In this document: piece after piece, positions 45,745 to 57,783 of the stretch
Layout of the letters: every line of letters starts with the position of its first letter
Position numbering within the stretch: the stretch's first letter is position 1
Origin: Diphasiastrum complanatum
Lineage: Eukaryota > Streptophyta > Lycopodiopsida > Lycopodiales > Lycopodiaceae
Reading direction: 5' to 3'
Assembly: GCA_029204225.1 (NCBI GenBank)
Contig: CM055095.1
Location: 64,930,158 to 64,994,157 of the forward strand
Length of the DNA stretch: 64,000 bases
Notes under the pieces: generated by a model
The model's database searches: none
What the model was told of the DNA's origin: nothing
Seen by the model: only the letters and a program-made list of their open reading frames with translations
Made by a program: the position numbers and the translations under genes

Positions 45745-46048
45745 CCCCTCGAAATTTTCATTTTTTTCTCGCAAACTTTTTGTTTTTCGCTCCCAATATC
45801 GCTCTCGCTCTATGTTCTTTTTTTGTCCGCCATCACTCCCTACGCTCGAGACCGATACCGCTGTAAACTTGATATCGCTTTCGAGCATGGATCTTCTTGT
45901 TACTTTGTTTCTCTTGTAATCTCGCGCTCAAAACCAATATTCAGTTTTTTCTTTCAGAAATTTTTTTATTTTCATTCTCTATGCTTGGTTTTGATATTCG
46001 AATCACAGACTTTTATTTTCAAATTTACTTCTTTTGATTCTGAGAATG

Positions 46049-47040
46049 ATGGCTAGGACAAAATCCACTGCCCGTGCCATTACCTCTGTACAGCCATCCC
46101 ATGCTTGTGTTCCCCTTGGTACTGGTCGTAGACGTGGTAGAAAGCAGTTTTGGCTAAGGGAGATAAGAAGACTCTAAAGATCAACTGAATTGTTGATCCC
46201 TAGAGTCTGTCACTTGGGCTTGATGTTTGTTTTGCTGTGACAGCCATGCAGGCCTTACAGGGTGCTGCAGAAGACTTTCTGTCCTAGTTTTTTGAGGATT
46301 CATGTATATTGGTCGTGCATGGTAAGCATGTTACCATCATGCCTAAAGAATTTGTTATTCTCAAACGATTTAGAGAACAATATTCAAATCTTCATGTAGA
46401 TAACACCAGCACCTCTAGAGACCTGCCTCTGGATAGAACTGACTTGCCAACTACCTCAAAGAGGAAAAGGATACAGGCTATTCCAAAGAAAGCTAGATCG
46501 CAAAGGCTAGCTGCTTCCCTTCCTCCTAGAATTATCCTTGGCAAGAGACCACGCATTTTTTTGGCTCTGAATCAGATGCTGAAGAATCTGATTCAGACCC
46601 AGAATTATCCTCTCCTCCTCATGTTATGCGTCCAGCTCCTCAAAAGGTTTCTTCACCAAAAGTGATGATAACCCAAGAGAAGCTTGATAAAATAATTGAA
46701 AAATCTGTAAATATTGTGTCTACATCTCTTTCTCTCCCTGTACATAATCTTATTGTCATAATTTCATACAATCCTAACCAGGTTTATTTTGATTCTGACC
46801 ATTATAACCAACACGAGACTTACTTAGTTGATAAAATTGATTAGCTTGGCAACTATTTTGATTTTTTTCTTTCAGATTCAAATAGAAGCTATAGATTAGG
46901 TTTCAAATTTTGTGCAGAGTTGAAAAAAAAATATCAGAGATTACAGATGTTATTGTAGAAGCTGGCAAAAACTTTTTGCAACATAGTATTAGTTCTGATT
47001 CTTAGAGTGTAGTTTTTGTTGTCAGTCCATTTTTTATGGG
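46049..47040 (+). pseudogene. histone H3-like gene with C-terminal extension, copy 2 (fuller)
   Basis: ATG 46049 starts MARTKSTARA, close to the H3 tail (ARTKQTARKS), with Arg2, Thr3, Lys4, Thr6, Ala7 and Arg8 kept but Lys9 replaced by Ala. The tail then diverges and is basic (TGRRRGRKQ). LREIRRL, a TAA (46172-46174), and RSTELLI follow in the same frame, matching H3 LREIRR..KSTELLI. After a frameshift come AMQALQGAAEDFL, a TAG, FFEDS, VVHGK and VTIMPKE, the H3 helix 2 to helix 3 region. AAEDFL and the divergent tail point to a centromeric-type H3. An extension follows as in copy 1: HVDNTSTSRDLPLDRTDL, KRKRIQ, then ITQEKLDKIIEKSVNIVSTS (about 46670-46730), VDKID, NYFDFFLSDSNRSYRLG and IVEAGKNFLQHSIS to about 47005. 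Ordinary H3 ends right after the fold, so about 200 residues are extra. Two stops and at least two frameshifts make it a pseudogene. Confidence 0.82.
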
Positions 47041-47145
47041 ACCGGTGGATATATACACATGGCTGACTAATTAAAAGAATGCTTAGTCTGTACTTTACAA
47101 ATGGGATTAAGGCAATACATGCTGTTAGCAGTCGCTTTCGGACAG

Positions 47146-47458
47146 TGTTGGGTTTTGTTAGAGATTCTGTTCGGATGTGATGAGGGTACTGTTGAGCCAC
47201 CGAATGTTCTTATTTGAGTTGATAGTGACATACGACTAGTTGGTGAAGCCGAATAGTAGGCGTCGGATGGTAGCCGAATAATCGAACGATGATTGGTGGC
47301 TGAACAATCGAATGGTCGATGAATAGTCGATGTCGGTTGAGTCGACAGAATACTGTGATCGATTTCTTTGTATGCGACTGTACAAGTATTCACATACAAC
47401 AAATGGATGGATCCAAATTAGTAATGAGTTAAGGGATGGAGAGAATAGAAATCCAACA
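47146..47458. repeat. possible short LTR (about 313 bp)
   Basis: Begins TGTTGGGTTTTG and ends GAAATCCAACA, with complementary termini. Inside are repeated CGAATGGT/CGAATAGT motifs. I see no target duplication, so it may be a boundary LTR of the adjacent gypsy fragment or chance. Confidence 0.4.
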
Positions 47459-48830
47459 CATTTGTCCTTTGTTCTAGTTTTTCACATTAGTTTCTTCATA
47501 TAGCTCATCATCCAACTTGTATAATTCTAACTCTCCTAGCATTAAATCTTCATGACAAACTTGTAACTCATCCATCTTAGATGATAAATAATTTTGATCT
47601 TTCTTTGAATCAAATGCGTTATCATTTTTTTCCTTGGGAAGAATAAAATTTATCTCTTGACCTTGAAACATTTCATTAATGTCACTCATATTGGAAGCAA
47701 TAATTTCTTTTATGGATTCTTCTACTTAACAAAACTATCATAAAACTCTTTATCATTCTCCAATATTGGATATTTTTTTTCTTTCAGGTTGGTCATATTT
47801 ATATGTCATTTGGTATCATCTCTTCTTTCAAAAGACATTGATTTTGCAACAAGTTAGAATTAGCAAATTTGATTGACCTTCTTGTTTTACTTCCTCAATA
47901 GCATATTTATCAATTGTAGCATCATATATATTTTTCATTTTCTTATTATTATCATATAAAGACTTCATCGGTTCAGGGTATACATAAATGGAATGCACCA
48001 CATCTTGAGCATCTTCACAACAATTGTTTTCTTCAATGACAACAATAATTTCATTTGATTGATCAATCTTGTAGTCATACTCTGAATTTTTACTATATTC
48101 TTTTTGCAACAAAATATTTTCTATAACTTTGAAAAGTTGATTTGTTTGAATAGGATCATCAAAATAAAAGATTCATTTTGTGTAAGAAATTTAGGAATAG
48201 ATGGTACTCTAGCATAATAGGAAGGGATGACTACATCAAATTCATCCAAGGATCTATCTATCCAACTCTTCTTATTAAATTCTTCTATGTCTGCCATCAT
48301 CTTTTTCACATGTTCTGAAGCCTTGCCCTAGAGATAGCTTCCTCAAAAGTCTTAGGAACTTTTGAGAGAATACTATATGCCATGTCATCAGGCAAATCTG
48401 ATATAGATCAAAATAAAAAAAACTCTTATCAACAAAGCTTTTGATATGTTCATTTTATTTCAGTTTAATTTCACTTAGGAACTTGATAATTTCAGAAGAG
48501 TAATTCCATTTTCTAAGCCTATCTAGAAAACTTGCTTTAAGTTTTTTCCAATTGCAAATTTTCTTTTGATTTTATACAAAATACCATTCAAGATTAACAT
48601 TATCCAATGTAACTAGAAATAATCTAAACATATCATCATCAGCTTCTTCATAATTTTGTCTGCACACATTCATGAATCTTTGAACATGTAGATCTGCATC
48701 TTCATCTTCATTTTCATTAAAATTGGATAGATTGGCACTTTCTTCAAAACCTTCTAAATCCTCTATGGTGATAAAAATGCAGCAAAATAATCCTATTTGA
48801 TTCAAGAAATGATGGAGAAAGCACATACTT
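47459..48830 (-). pseudogene. Ty3/gypsy gag fragment (pseudogene)
   Basis: On the minus strand, IEDLEGFEESANLSNFNENE is followed by a Retrotrans_gag-like stretch (HVQRFMNVCRQNYEEADDD, LVTLDNVNLEWYFV, WKKLKASFLDRL). Frameshifted acidic and Asn/Lys-rich frames then run to 47474. The open parts are 48826-48572, 48309-48121, 48112-47828 and 47689-47474. No zinc knuckle or pol is seen. The copia LTR ends close to its N-terminal side. Confidence 0.6.
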
Positions 48831-49407
48831 AAGATCCAAACAAGATCTAGAAGCTAGATTACTAATCAATGCATTGATTCCTAGCTTATCTTGGCTTAAA
48901 CTCCATGAATTAGCTCCAAATCTCTTCACACGTGTCAAAGTATGGCCTGTTGCTGCTTGTGTACTGTACCTGCAACTCCAAACTCATTCAATCATATGCC
49001 AATAGCATTTATCAATCAAATCATAGACTCAAACTAGTCAGAAAGGAAAATCTTGATTTTGCTCATTATTAGATGGAAATCCCATCACATATTTATACAT
49101 GTAGAGCTAGGATCTGAGTAACCTAACCCTAATATCTAGCCTAAAGATCCACTTGATCCACCCTATTTAGGGTCAATGCCTTGAGATCCAAAAACAATGA
49201 GAAAAATGCTATTTTTAGCTCCTACTTTTTCTCTACCCTATCTATGCACTCTTTGGACATATCCCAAAGGTACAATTCCAAAGCTAGGTTAATGACTTGA
49301 CTTAGAATAAGGTATCATATGCCTTTGGCACGTGTGACATCCCACAACATGGCCTGAAAGTCATTTACAAGTGGTAATTGTGCAAACTAGCTTGTGTAAA
49401 TTTAGCA
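48778..49407 (-). repeat. copia 3' LTR
   Basis: On the minus strand it begins TGCTAAATTT directly after the polypurine tract TTGTGAGGAGGAG and contains a TATA box TATAAATA (49090-49097). The far end, near TTTTGCTGCA at 48778, is an estimate because the 5' LTR is missing. Confidence 0.55.
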
Positions 49408-49420
49408 CTCCTCCTCACAA

Positions 49421-52400
49421 CTAGTTTGAAGATAACATAGACTTGCTTATCAACCCTAGGGCTGATCTTAACTTAAAAAATGCAGCTCTTTGAAACATTT
49501 TAGTGAGAATATCGACAATACATTCACTACTTGCCACATGCTCTAAAGATATCTCCTTTGATTGCACCTTCTCTCTCACAAAATGATGAGAGATCGCAAT
49601 ATATTTTGACCTTGCATGGAGAATTGGATTGGTTGCAAGGTGTTGGGCTGAAATGTTGTCATTGTAGAGAGTTGGAACAACATCTAAACTCATGACTTTC
49701 AGCTCCATAAGTAGCCTCTTGATCCATAATAGCTCCTTTGTTGTAGTGGTGAGAGTTTATACTCGGCTTCGGTTGAAGAAAGTGAGATGGTTTCTTGTTT
49801 CTTTGACAACCAAAAAACTACTCCTCCACCAATGAATGTTGCATAGGCACTTGTAAAATTCCTATCCCTTTTGTCACCTACAAAATCCGAGTCACTAACG
49901 GCATGCAAATCAATGACATCTCCTCTATAGAGAATTCCATGATCTAGAGTACCCGAGATGTATCTCAAGATCCTTTTACTATTTTTCCAATGTATCACTA
50001 ATGGATCTTGCTTATATTGACTTAGCCCTACACACACTAGAACATAGATCAGGCCTAGTTATGGTGATCCATATTAAGGAGCCTATAAGTTGCCTATAAA
50101 GAGTGATGTCCATAAAGGATGCCTCATCACTTTTATTGAGCACTTTTACATCTTGCTCCATTGGTGTTTCTACATGCTTGAAATCTTGCATCTTGAATCT
50201 ATCGAGAAAACTTTGAGAATACTTAGTTTGACTAATGAAGATGAAATATGAACCTCTAAGTACTTCTATGCCCAACTAGAGACTCCTACAGAACCAAAGA
50301 TTCTGGAGTTGGTATATTCGGACATCTAAAGTTGACCAAGATCTACCAGCTTAAATCCTAGTGATAGATTTTTCTTGGTTTTCTCAATACCATCAAGGTT
50401 ATCACCACTAAGGATGATGTCATCTACATAAATCAATAAAAGTATGATGCCATTTACATCATACATTATGTACAAAGTTGGATCATATTCACTTTGAGTG
50501 AATCCAATAGAAACTAAGAAATCATGAAGTCTTGAATTCTTCAAAATCTATGCCCTTGCTTGAGCATATCCTTTGGCAACTAACCTTGCCTTGTGTTTGC
50601 TTACACTTCCATCCATATTGAGCTTTAGCATAAAAATCCATTTACATCCAATCACATTTTAAGAGGTCTATCAACAAGGATCCATGTGCCATTCTCCATC
50701 AAAGCATTATATTCATCTATCATAGCTTGAAACCATTCCTTTGAACTCAATGCATCTTCTACACATGAAGGTTCTTCAAATCTTGAAATGAGTTCAAAGG
50801 ATGAAGATGGATTACCCTCAGCTTGCTTCCCCTTGTCTTGTTATGTGAGCCTTAATGGCTCCATTCTTACCCTTGATGATATTCTTGGAGTGATTGGTTC
50901 ACTTGGCTCTAGCTCCTCCTCAAGATCTATGACATCTTGATCCTCGGCCACCTCCCTCTTGATAGGTGATTTGATTGAGCCATCAACAAGTTTATGCATA
51001 TTATTCTCATCAAAAATGATATCTCTAGAAACCACAAACTTGTTGGAAGATGGAATGTATATCTTATATCCCTTGCTTGCTTTGCCATACCCGAGCATAA
51101 TACCTTTGATTGATGATGGATCTTCCTTGGTCCTTTTCTCCAAAGGTGTATGCACATAGCAAATGCATCCAAACACCTTTAAGTCTTTGAGATTTGGCTT
51201 CCTCCCATACAAGACTTCAAAGGGTGTTTTGCCTTCAGTAGAGCTACATGGAACACTATTCATCAACACAAGTGAGAGCTTCTCCCAAAAAGCTTTTGGT
51301 AAACATGCATCAATCCTTAAGGCTTTAGAACATTCATACAATGTCCTATTCCTCCTCTCGGCTACCCTATTTTGTTGAGGGGTGTAGGGACAAGATAATG
51401 TTTTTTTAATCCCTTCTTGATCACAAAAATCTTTAAAAGCATCGGAGATATATTCTCCACCATTATCACTTCTAAAAGTTTTGATCTTGTGATCAAGATG
51501 CTTCTCAACAAATGCATTGAACTTAAGAAAGCTTTCAAATACTTGTGCTTTAGATGAAAGTAAGAATACCCAACAAAACCTTGAGTAATCATTGGCACGT
51601 CCATTGGACATTGTACTTGCAAAGTGTACATCCAAGTGGATCAACTCAAGTTGATGAGTTGTCTTTGTGATTGAACTTGAGGAGGGCTTCTTATGTGCTT
51701 TTGAGAGAGCACATACTTCACATACTTTCTCCTCTTTTGCCAAGGATCTTGGAAGTCCTAAGGCAAGCTCCTCCTTGCACATGACCTCCATGGACTTTGA
51801 GTTGATGTGACCAAGTCTTTTGTTCCAAAGACTATGGTTGGATAGTTTGGTCTCCTCGGCTAGCATCATAATATTAACATCCACATAGGCATCTAAGTTG
51901 AATAATCTTCCAAATTGTATGCCTCTATCAATGATCTTGCCATCCTTCTTGATGTTACATGCATTTGTGGTGAACTCCACAATCAAACCATTGTCAAGCA
52001 ATTGTCCTACACTAAGCAAGTTCTTAGTGATACTAGGAATGTAAAGTACTCCATCAATCTTGATCTTCCGTGAAGATCCCAAGCATACAGGTTTGGATCC
52101 TATGCCTTCTACCTTACAAGCATAATCATTTGCTATAAAAATTGACTTGATAGGTCCATCATAGATAGATAAGTTTGAGAAATACTCCCTCTTACTTGTC
52201 ATGTGGGAGCTAGCCCCATTATCTATCCACCAAGGGTCTTCACCTCTTATGCTTGAAGATGATAAACTTGACATCATGAGTGAATCTTCATGAGAGCTCT
52301 CCTCTTCCTCTTGGCCTAGGTTTGCTTGACTCTGAGATTGCTTCTTCTTGAAGCACTCAGAGGCATAGTGCCCCATCTTGCCACAAAAGTAGCATTTGAT

Positions 52401-53156
52401 CTTCGACTTATCCTTCTTTGGCTTGCTCGAGCTTGGACTTGAAGATTCTTCTTGATCTTCACCTTTGACTTGATTCTTCTTGAATGCAGCACCCTTGCCT
52501 TTGGATTTGCTCTTGCTCTTGGTGAAAAGAGCCTTGTCATCTCCATCATTGAGGGAGAGCTTCTCCATCCTTGACTTGATGTGAGTTCTCCTACTCTCCT
52601 CGGCCATGAGGACTCCTTGGAGATCTTCAAGTGAGGGCAACTTGCCCATAATTGCATAGCCTTGCACTAGGTTAGCAAAATCCACACTAAAGCCATTCAA
52701 GATTAGTTGAACAAGTTCACTTTCCTTAATGGAATCTCCTATGTAAGCAAGCTCCTTGTTTAAGTCCTTAACTCTCAACACATATGAATGTCCACTCTCT
52801 CCTTTAGCTTGAAAACATTGAAGGATTTCATTCTTCAAGGATAGCAACCTTGAACTATTCTTGGATTCATATATCTTTTGAAGAGTTTCCCATGCTTCTT
52901 GAGCTGAGGTTCAAGCACCTACCTCCTTAAGAATCTCATTAGCTACATTCATTTTTATACAATGGAGAGTAACCTTGCACCTCCTTTTGTATTTTGTAGC
53001 TTCTTGAGGGTGAATGGGCTCATTATCTTCACCACTCACTATATCCATTAGATCTTGTAAAATAAGAATTGATTCTATTCTTAGCTTCCAAATTGAATAA
53101 TTAGAAGCATTCAATCTATCATGTGAATCCAAAAGATATGCATTCATTGATGCCAT
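49421..53156 (-). pseudogene. copia gag-pol, decayed (pseudogene)
   Basis: The ATG at 53156 starts MASMNAYLLDSHDRLNASNY. A TGA near 52911 breaks gag, and a long open frame (52847-50841, 668 codons) follows with the rest of gag, zinc knuckle CYFCGKMGHYASEC, protease DPWWIDNGASSHM (Asp-Asn-Gly instead of Asp-Ser-Gly), pre-integrase LWNKRLGHINSKSM and integrase (SDNGGEY, PQQNRVAERRNRTL). The integrase start is damaged: about 20 residues after DVH are replaced. RT resumes at about 50640, but about 100 codons with the first catalytic Asp are missing at 50550; YVDD remains (50440). RNase H is frameshifted at about 50020 and 49715 (SDSDFVGD, SLSSTEAEYK). It belongs to the same broad group as the intact element but a different family. 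Confidence 0.9.
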
Positions 53157-53797
53157 CTATCTTTAAACAAGATCTTGATCACAAGAATAGATGCAAAATA
53201 GAAATGATTGAAAGACTAGATATCCCACTACCTAGGGACTTTAGAAAGCTCAAAACTTGACCTCTCAATAAGATCCTACCTGATCTTAAGCCAAATCAAA
53301 TCTTTGAATGTCAACAAGAATGAAAACTAGCTTGAATTTGCATAAAAAAATGGATCTAGAATTGCCTCCTCCTTGATCTCGACTTCACAAGGATATAAGA
53401 TTCACCTAACCTAAACCAAAAGGAATCATATGCACATAAATGCCCCTTAAAATCATTCCTACAAGATCAGGTTGAATCATCATGCAATAATCAATCCAAA
53501 CTATCTCACAAATCAAGCAAAAATTAAACACAATCCTGACTAGAATTGCATTCCTTGATGAGCACTTATCAAAGTCTTTGGGCTGATCCCAAAAGTGAAT
53601 TTCTAAGATCTCAATAAGTCTAAGAATGACCTATTACAGTACCAAAGATAAGGATCTACCTTCCTTTTGATTGATCGAAAACTATTCCTTGTGATAGACT
53701 CCACAAATCAAGTAGCATCAATATGATGAAAGTGCAAAATACTTGCTATTTTGATCCAATTTTGTCAAGAATTAGATATGCAACATCAAGCATTCAC
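53157..53797 (-). other. copia leader, 5' truncated
   Basis: Non-coding DNA upstream of the gag ATG on the minus strand. The expected primer-binding site and 5' LTR are absent; the sequence changes character near 53797-53880. No gene seen. Confidence 0.5.
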
Positions 53798-53879
53798 CGA
53801 GGTATATTTAACTAAGAGTTAAAATTACTCTAGTTTAACATGTCATTTCATATCTAGTCGTTTCGCATGGATGACCTAG

Positions 53880-54420
53880 TGGAAAGAATTTTAGTAAGAG
53901 ACTAGAAAATTTCTCGAAATATTTTTGAAAATAAATATAATGAAAAAATCACTCAAAAGACTTAAAGAAAAATTCTAGAAAAATTCTCAAAAAATTGAAG
54001 AAAAATGCTAGAAATTTCTCAAAAATGATTTGTGAAAATCAAAACACGTTTTGATTATAGATTGAGTGTTGCAAAAAATTCTCGAAAATCACTTTTGGAA
54101 ATGTCTTGAAAAATTTTGGAAGGAATCTAGAAAATTTTTGGAAAAGTTCTTGAAAGGAATTTAAAAAAAAAAAAATCTGGAAAAAATGCTGGAATGCGCC
54201 TAGAAATATTCTTGAAAAGATTCAGAAGAAGTTATGAAAAATTCTCGAAAAAATTGGAGAATGCTTAACAAGAAAATACTAGAAAGTGATAGAAAATTTC
54301 ACAAAAAATTTCTAGAAAAGATAGGAGAAAAGTCGCGAACAATTCCAGAAAAGATAAAAGAAAATTCGAGATCAATTCCAAAAAAAAACTAAAAAAGAAT
54401 AAGAATAATAAAATTCTAGT
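53880..54420. repeat. AT-rich region with AAAATTCTCGAAAA-type repeats
   Basis: Short variants of GAAAATTCTCGAAAA and TCTAGAAAATTT recur many times. It lies downstream of the gypsy integrase end on the minus strand and could be its 3' untranslated region. The open frame running into it from 54420 to 54265 (phenylalanine and leucine-rich) is a by-product. Confidence 0.55.
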
Positions 54421-57400
54421 CAAAGGTAGTATTTCTTTAGGTAATAGTTCATCTTCAAGTGATTGGAGTTGTACAGAACCATTCTCGAACACCTCTATAA
54501 CTTTATAAGGTCCAAGCCATTTCATATGAAGTTTTTTAGGGAACTTTTGATGTCGACTATCATAGATCAATGCAAAGTCATCAGCTTTAAGATCACATTT
54601 TCTGATACGACTGTCATACTTTTTCTTTCGTTGTTCCTGGATTTTCTCCGTTAATTTTTGTGAATTTGCATGAGCTTCAGATAGTTCTTCAATATTGGTT
54701 AACCTTTTGTTAATACATTCTGCATCTGTTCGTTGAGCTTGAATACGAAAAGTTGTCACCTCAAATTCAATAGGCAAAATAGGATGCATACCATACGTAA
54801 AAAAATATGGTATTTGTTTCGTCATGATTTTTTCTGTGTTGCGATAAGCCCAGAGAACTGATGGTAATTTCTGATCCCAATCAGTCGCATGTGCAATAGT
54901 AGTCTTGTTCAAGATCTTACATAATATTCCATTAGCTCTCTCAGTCAACCCGTTTGCTTTTGGATTATAAGGGGTTGTCTTTCTGTGTTTAATCAAAAAA
55001 TATGTTGTCAACAGCCGTATGGTGTCATTTAGAAAATGTGTACCACGGTCACTTACTAGTTCAAGTGGACAATCATATCTTGTGATTATACTTTTGAATA
55101 AGAACGTTGCGACAGTTTTTGCATCGTTTCATTTCGTCGCTTCTGCTTCAACGTTCTTTGTAACATAATCCGTTGCAACAAGAATATAACAACACTTCGT
55201 ATATCAAGTCACATGTTTGATTGGACTGACAAAGTCAATCTCCCACTTCTCAAATGGTGCAAGAGACATGATTGGTGTCAACGACCAATTCATTGCTTTT
55301 GTAGGCTTACCAGATCTCTGACATGGATCACACGAATGAATAAAATTTGATACATCCTTAAACATAGTTGGCCACCAATATTTGACAGTCAATATCTTAT
55401 TAACAATGTTCTCTAAAACAAAGTGTCCTCCAGCATCCTCTGAATGTAAGGCTTGAACAACCTTTTTAATATCCGCTATTTCGAGACATCTTCTTAGTTG
55501 ATGATCAGCACCAAGCTTGTACAGGACATTGTTAATAATCATATAAGGTGCTACCTTATATTGAAAAACTATCTTTTTCTCCAAATTATAATCATCCAAA
55601 TATATCTGATTCTTGAAATAAGTAATGATATCTAAATACAACGAATTCGTAGATGAGATTTCAAATAGATTTTCGTTTGAAAAGTCATCATTAATTGGTT
55701 TTTCAACTCTTTCCGTGCTGAGTCACAATAGATAGTCAGCATTCGTATGATATTTTCCTTGGTGAAGTTCTACTTGATAAGTGAATTCCTGCAAAAGTAG
55801 AACCCATCGAGCAATTTGTCTTAATAAATCTGGTTTATTCACGAGATACTTTAGAGCATAGTGATCAACATGAAAAATAAAAGCATATCCCAGCAAATAA
55901 TGCCGGAATTTCTTAACAGTGAAAATCATTCTGAGTGCTTCTCTTTCTGTAGCCAAATAATTCTTCTCCAAGGCACTGAGCTATCGACTCACATAGTATA
56001 TGAGATGATCTTTCTTCTGATCATCCTTTTGGCTCAGACAGATGCCAATAGCAAATGTAGAAACATCAACATAACCATGAGATAAAATAGCCCAGTTGGG
56101 TGGTCTCAGAATAGGAGCATTGATCAATATCTACTTAAGTCTTCGAACATTTTTTGCTGTTCATTCGTCCACAAGTATTCCACTTGTTTCTTGAGTAGAT
56201 GCGTAAGAGCAGCGACAATAGAAGCATGATTTTGGATAAATCTCCAATAATAACCAACATGTCCTAAGAAAGCTCTTAGTTCACGTAGATTGGTTGGTAT
56301 CTGGAGGTTCTTTATAAGCTCGACTTTATCTTTATCAACTTCTATTTCTCTGTTTGATATTCTATGTCCAAGTGAAATTCCTTTTTTCATACCAAAAAAA
56401 CATTTCTCTAGATGAAGAGATAAACAAGTATCTCGACACTGCTACAATATAAGTTTTAGCTTTTCTGGATGTGTTTTTATATCACTATATACACAGAAAT
56501 CATCTATGAAAATCTCAAGAAAAGTTCTTAGGAAGGCAGCGAAAATTAACATTATGATTCGCTGAAAAGTCACTAGTGTGTTGCAAAGACCGAAGGGCAT
56601 TTTGTTTAGGCATAAGTGCTCCAATCTGTGGTAAACGTTGTCTTTGAACGATCATCCTTTCTTACGCCAACCTGATTATCTCCAGAGAAGCCGTCACAGA
56701 AACTGTAATGCTCTTGACCAGCATCATTATCTAAGATAGAATCAGTGAAGGGCAGAGGATGATGATCCTTCCTTGTAGCAGCATTGAGCTTTTGGAAATT
56801 CTGGCATATTCATATTTTGCTAGTCTTGTTCTTTGGAACAACAAAAATGGGTGAAACCCACTCACTGCTTAAGACGGGATAGATAATACATGTCTTAAGG
56901 TGCTTGTTGAGTTTGTCCTTAACCATGAGGGAGTACTTTGGATTGAGACGATACTATCTCTGTCGAAAGTATAGCATCTTCTTTAGGATCAATATGGTGC
57001 TCTCCGAATTCTGTATATATACCTTTCAAGTCGTCAAGCGACTAAACAAAAACGTCTTGATACTCTAATAATTCTGTGAATTCAGCTAATTCCGATTCTC
57101 CAAGTGACTTTGACACATGCACAAATTTACAGGGTGAAAGTTCAATTAGTTCAGTAGAATCTAATAAAATGATTCTTTCTGTCATACTGGCCTTGGTGTG
57201 GCCATGAATTTTGTGCATGGTTGACTCTATAGATATCTTCTTGTTGTCAACCTGATTCTTATTACCAAATTCGTGTTCAGATTCGTCACTTGAATCATCA
57301 AACTCTTTCGAGTTCGTGCCTGCAACTTTAATTTCTTCATTCAAAACATCCGCTTCAGCGTTGCAAGCATCGAAGAACTCTTCTTCATCAGTATTCTCAT

Positions 57401-57518
57401 AACATTTGAAATACTGCACTTCGATGTCATATGCATTGGAAAGAATATTTAATGCATAAGAAGAATCTTGAGGTAAAACTGGTATCACACAAAGGAGTTT
57501 CACCTTCATATTTGTCAT
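54421..57518 (-). pseudogene. Ty3/gypsy RT, RNase H and integrase (pseudogene)
   Basis: On the minus strand, a linker (57518-57042) leads into RT, which is frameshifted and stopped many times at 57000-56440. It keeps DGFSGDNQ, MPFGLCN and the catalytic FIDD (56520-56480). The RT thumb is at 56390-56124 (LRAFLGHVGYYWRFI) and RNase H at 55971-55723 (REALRMIFTVKKFRHYLLG). The integrase zinc region is at 55641-55204 (HSEDAGGHF, CDPCQRSGK), with catalytic Asp in WEIDFVSP, Asp in SDRGTHFLND (near 55045) and Glu in NGLTERAN (near 54950). The order RT-RNase H-integrase is that of Ty3/gypsy. The tail (HMKWLGPYKVIEVFENGSVQ) ends the integrase near 54420. Confidence 0.9.
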
Positions 57519-57783
57519 GACTCCAGGTGATTATTTGTTTTGCTGGCTTACCTCGATTATTGGTCTCACAAGTCTAAAATTTCAACTCTCTAGATTTCCA
57601 ATGAACACTTGAGTTTGATTGATAAAGCCAGGGCTGTCCAATTAGCACAGAATAAGATGACAAATCAAGTGATTTGATTACTATGAAATTCATTGTGAAA
57701 GGCTTGGCTTAAATGTAAACAATGACATCCTTCAATTTTCCAACAAGTTTTTGTCACGTCGAATCAGTTAACTTGATATTTTG

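Noticed and set aside
46049-46480. Ordinary replication-type histone H3 gene or processed H3 pseudogene
   Set aside because: The tail and linker differ strongly from canonical H3, and the conserved C-terminal extension is shared with a second copy, so a simple processed copy of host H3 does not explain it.
54265-54420. Phe/Leu-rich C-terminal membrane domain on the gypsy integrase
   Set aside because: It is translation of AAATTCTC-type low-complexity repeats beyond the natural integrase end.
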